Source: Clostridium kluyveri DSM 555 (GTDB taxonomy: Bacteria; Bacillota; Clostridia; Clostridiales; Clostridiaceae). Taken from it: a stretch of 64,000 nucleotides of DNA. The first letter of the stretch is position 1. The number at the start of each line of letters is the position of its first letter. The translations under genes and the position numbers were made by a program. The notes under the pieces are model-generated. The model did no database searches. It was given only the letters and a program-made list of their open reading frames with translations, and had not been told where the DNA came from. Positions 63,097 through 64,000 of this stretch are shown here, in pieces. The stretch is from contig NC_009706.1 in NCBI RefSeq assembly GCF_000016505.1, positions 2,418,001-2,482,000 of the forward strand. Direction: 5' to 3'.

Positions 63097-64000
63097 TTAC
63101 TTGATTAGATTTAAGAATATTCCTATCCTTATACAAAGTTTAATGTTAAATATTACCTCCTCATCTTTCAAATCACAATTCAATATTTCTTCTATTCTTT
63201 TCACCCTATATTTTATGGTATTCCTATGAATATATAATATCTCTGCAGTTTTACCCAAATTTCTATTTTCCCTTAAATATACAATCAAAGTTTGCAGAAG
63301 ATTAGAAGAATTTTTTTCATCATATTTTTTTAATTTTAATAAATTTTCATTAAATAATTTTCTCATTTCATTGTGATTATTTATTTCAAAAAACAATCTA
63401 AATATGCCTAAATCCTTGTAATTTATAATGCAATCATCTTTTTTATAAAACTTTGTCATTTCAAGAGCTTTTCTGCCCTCCAAAATAACTTTGTTAAAGC
63501 CCCTTAAATGGTTACAAATTCCCCCAATACCTATGCTTACAGTAATAAAACCAATAGTTTTATTTATCTGATTTTTTATGGTTTCTGCAATGTAATCTAT
63601 ATTATTATTTTCTTTCTCCATAGGCACCATAAAAAAGAAAGCATCACTTTGCATGGTGTAAAGACATTTTTTATTATTTTTATACATTACATATTCAATG
63701 GTTTCCTGAATACGATTTTTTATATTGGAAATCGTATCCTCATCTTGCAATTCATTTTCTTTCAAATAAAGTCTGAAATTATCTATATCAACTACTAAAG
63801 CACAATAGTTTTTATTTTCATTGTATCCATATAGAGCAGCCCTGCTTAACATTTCTTCAGTGATATTTACATCCTCAAAAATTATTTCTCTCATAAAATT
63901 ACTCATAGATTCTTTTTCCAGCTTTTCTGTAAAAATAGTTCTACAAATATTTTGAGTTATATCTATTAATCTAACTTCAAAGGGCAGTTCAAATATTGGA
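63097..64000 (-). CDS. PucR/CdaR-type transcriptional regulator, partial
   Basis: Open to the window edge: the frame continues upstream of the first internal Met with FELPFEVRLIDITQNICRT, so the N-terminus is missing. The middle carries a degenerate GGDEF-like fold (YCALVVDIDNFRLYL...FITVSIGIGG). The end has the PucR helix-turn-helix (TLIVYLRENRNLGKTAEIL...HRNTIKYRVKRIEEIL). Regulators of this kind control purine, pyrimidine or sugar-diacid catabolism. It likely controls the pyrimidine operon behind it. Confidence 0.85.
   Translation of the reverse strand, partial: PIFELPFEVRLIDITQNICRTIFTEKLEKESMSNFMREIIFEDVNITEEMLSRAALYGYNENKNYCALVVDIDNFRLYLKENELQDEDTISNIKNRIQETIEYVMYKNNKKCLYTMQSDAFFFMVPMEKENNNIDYIAETIKNQINKTIGFITVSIGIGGICNHLRGFNKVILEGRKALEMTKFYKKDDCIINYKDLGIFRLFFEINNHNEMRKLFNENLLKLKKYDEKNSSNLLQTLIVYLRENRNLGKTAEILYIHRNTIKYRVKRIEEILNCDLKDEEVIFNIKLCIRIGIFLNLIK

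Noticed and set aside
1-64000. CRISPR arrays, tRNA or rRNA genes, canonical riboswitches or T-boxes
   Set aside because: None of the expected repeat patterns, cloverleaf ends or conserved aptamer cores was recognised on reading both strands; a covariance scan was not possible here.

Overview
The window is low-GC, gene-dense DNA from an anaerobic, spore-forming Firmicute, most likely a Clostridium sensu stricto. Supporting evidence: strong AGGAGG-type ribosome binding sites, TTG starts, a spore photoproduct lyase-like protein, a Spo0E-like phosphatase, probable small spore proteins, and amino-acid and pyrimidine-fermentation genes. The mix of trans-AT PKS/NRPS genes and acid-forming metabolism would suit Clostridium kluyveri or a relative, but the sequence alone does not prove the species. 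No tRNA, rRNA or CRISPR array was seen.

Layout. (1) 1-13.2 kb, minus strand: one long operon. A Fur-box-like palindrome sits on its promoter at 13.12-13.18 kb. It encodes an export system (membrane-fusion protein, ABC ATPase, FtsX-type permease), then a fatty-acyl-AMP ligase with a carrier domain, a discrete acyltransferase, a KS-carrier-condensation hybrid, and an NRPS that leaves the window. This looks like an iron-regulated lipopeptide or metallophore assembly line with its own exporter. (2) 13.4-16.6 kb: a YtrA-type GntR regulator with its ABC-2 transporter, and a GT-C membrane glycosyltransferase. (3) 16.7-20.9 kb: a graveyard of mobile DNA with two IS3 remnants, a group II intron 5' fragment and a truncated metallo-beta-lactamase-fold gene. 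It flanks a transferred MarR plus Eis-like acetyltransferase cassette of different base composition.

(4) 21-24.1 kb: two secreted cell-wall-type enzymes, an XRE regulator and a Spo0E-like gene. (5) 24.2-30.4 kb: amino-acid binding lipoprotein, argF, carA and carB in one operon with a clear promoter. (6) 30.6-36.6 kb: FAH-family hydrolase, RecQ, an MFS remnant, a LysR/YeiH divergent pair and thioredoxin. (7) 36.7-39.7 kb: a 1013-residue fusion of a calcineurin-like phosphoesterase with an HSP90-type (GHKL) ATPase, an unusual and possibly defensive protein. (8) 40-47.9 kb: an RND pump with a frameshifted adaptor and divergent TetR, two small probable spore proteins, and a PadR/MFS drug-efflux pair.

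(9) 48.2-48.6 kb: an overlooked 58-residue Cys/Ser/Thr-rich peptide gene that looks like a lanthipeptide-type RiPP precursor, overlapped by a tiny membrane ORF. (10) 48.7-54.4 kb: a SsuABC/TauABC-type importer, an SDR, a spore photoproduct lyase-like radical SAM protein, a nucleoside phosphorylase-like protein and a small kinase-like protein. (11) 54.5-64 kb: a reductive pyrimidine catabolic cluster. It contains dihydropyrimidine dehydrogenase PreA, a stand-alone Fe-S module, dihydropyrimidinase, an NCS1 transporter, an N-carbamoyl amidohydrolase, an omega-aminotransferase and an iron alcohol dehydrogenase, with a PucR/CdaR-type regulator at the edge. Together these could take uracil to beta-alanine, malonate semialdehyde and 3-hydroxypropionate.

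A family of five related intergenic hairpins (13.3, 36.15, 39.75, 45.65 and 48.7 kb) runs through the window. Two copies extend into a longer element with conserved paired arms and may be a structured RNA.
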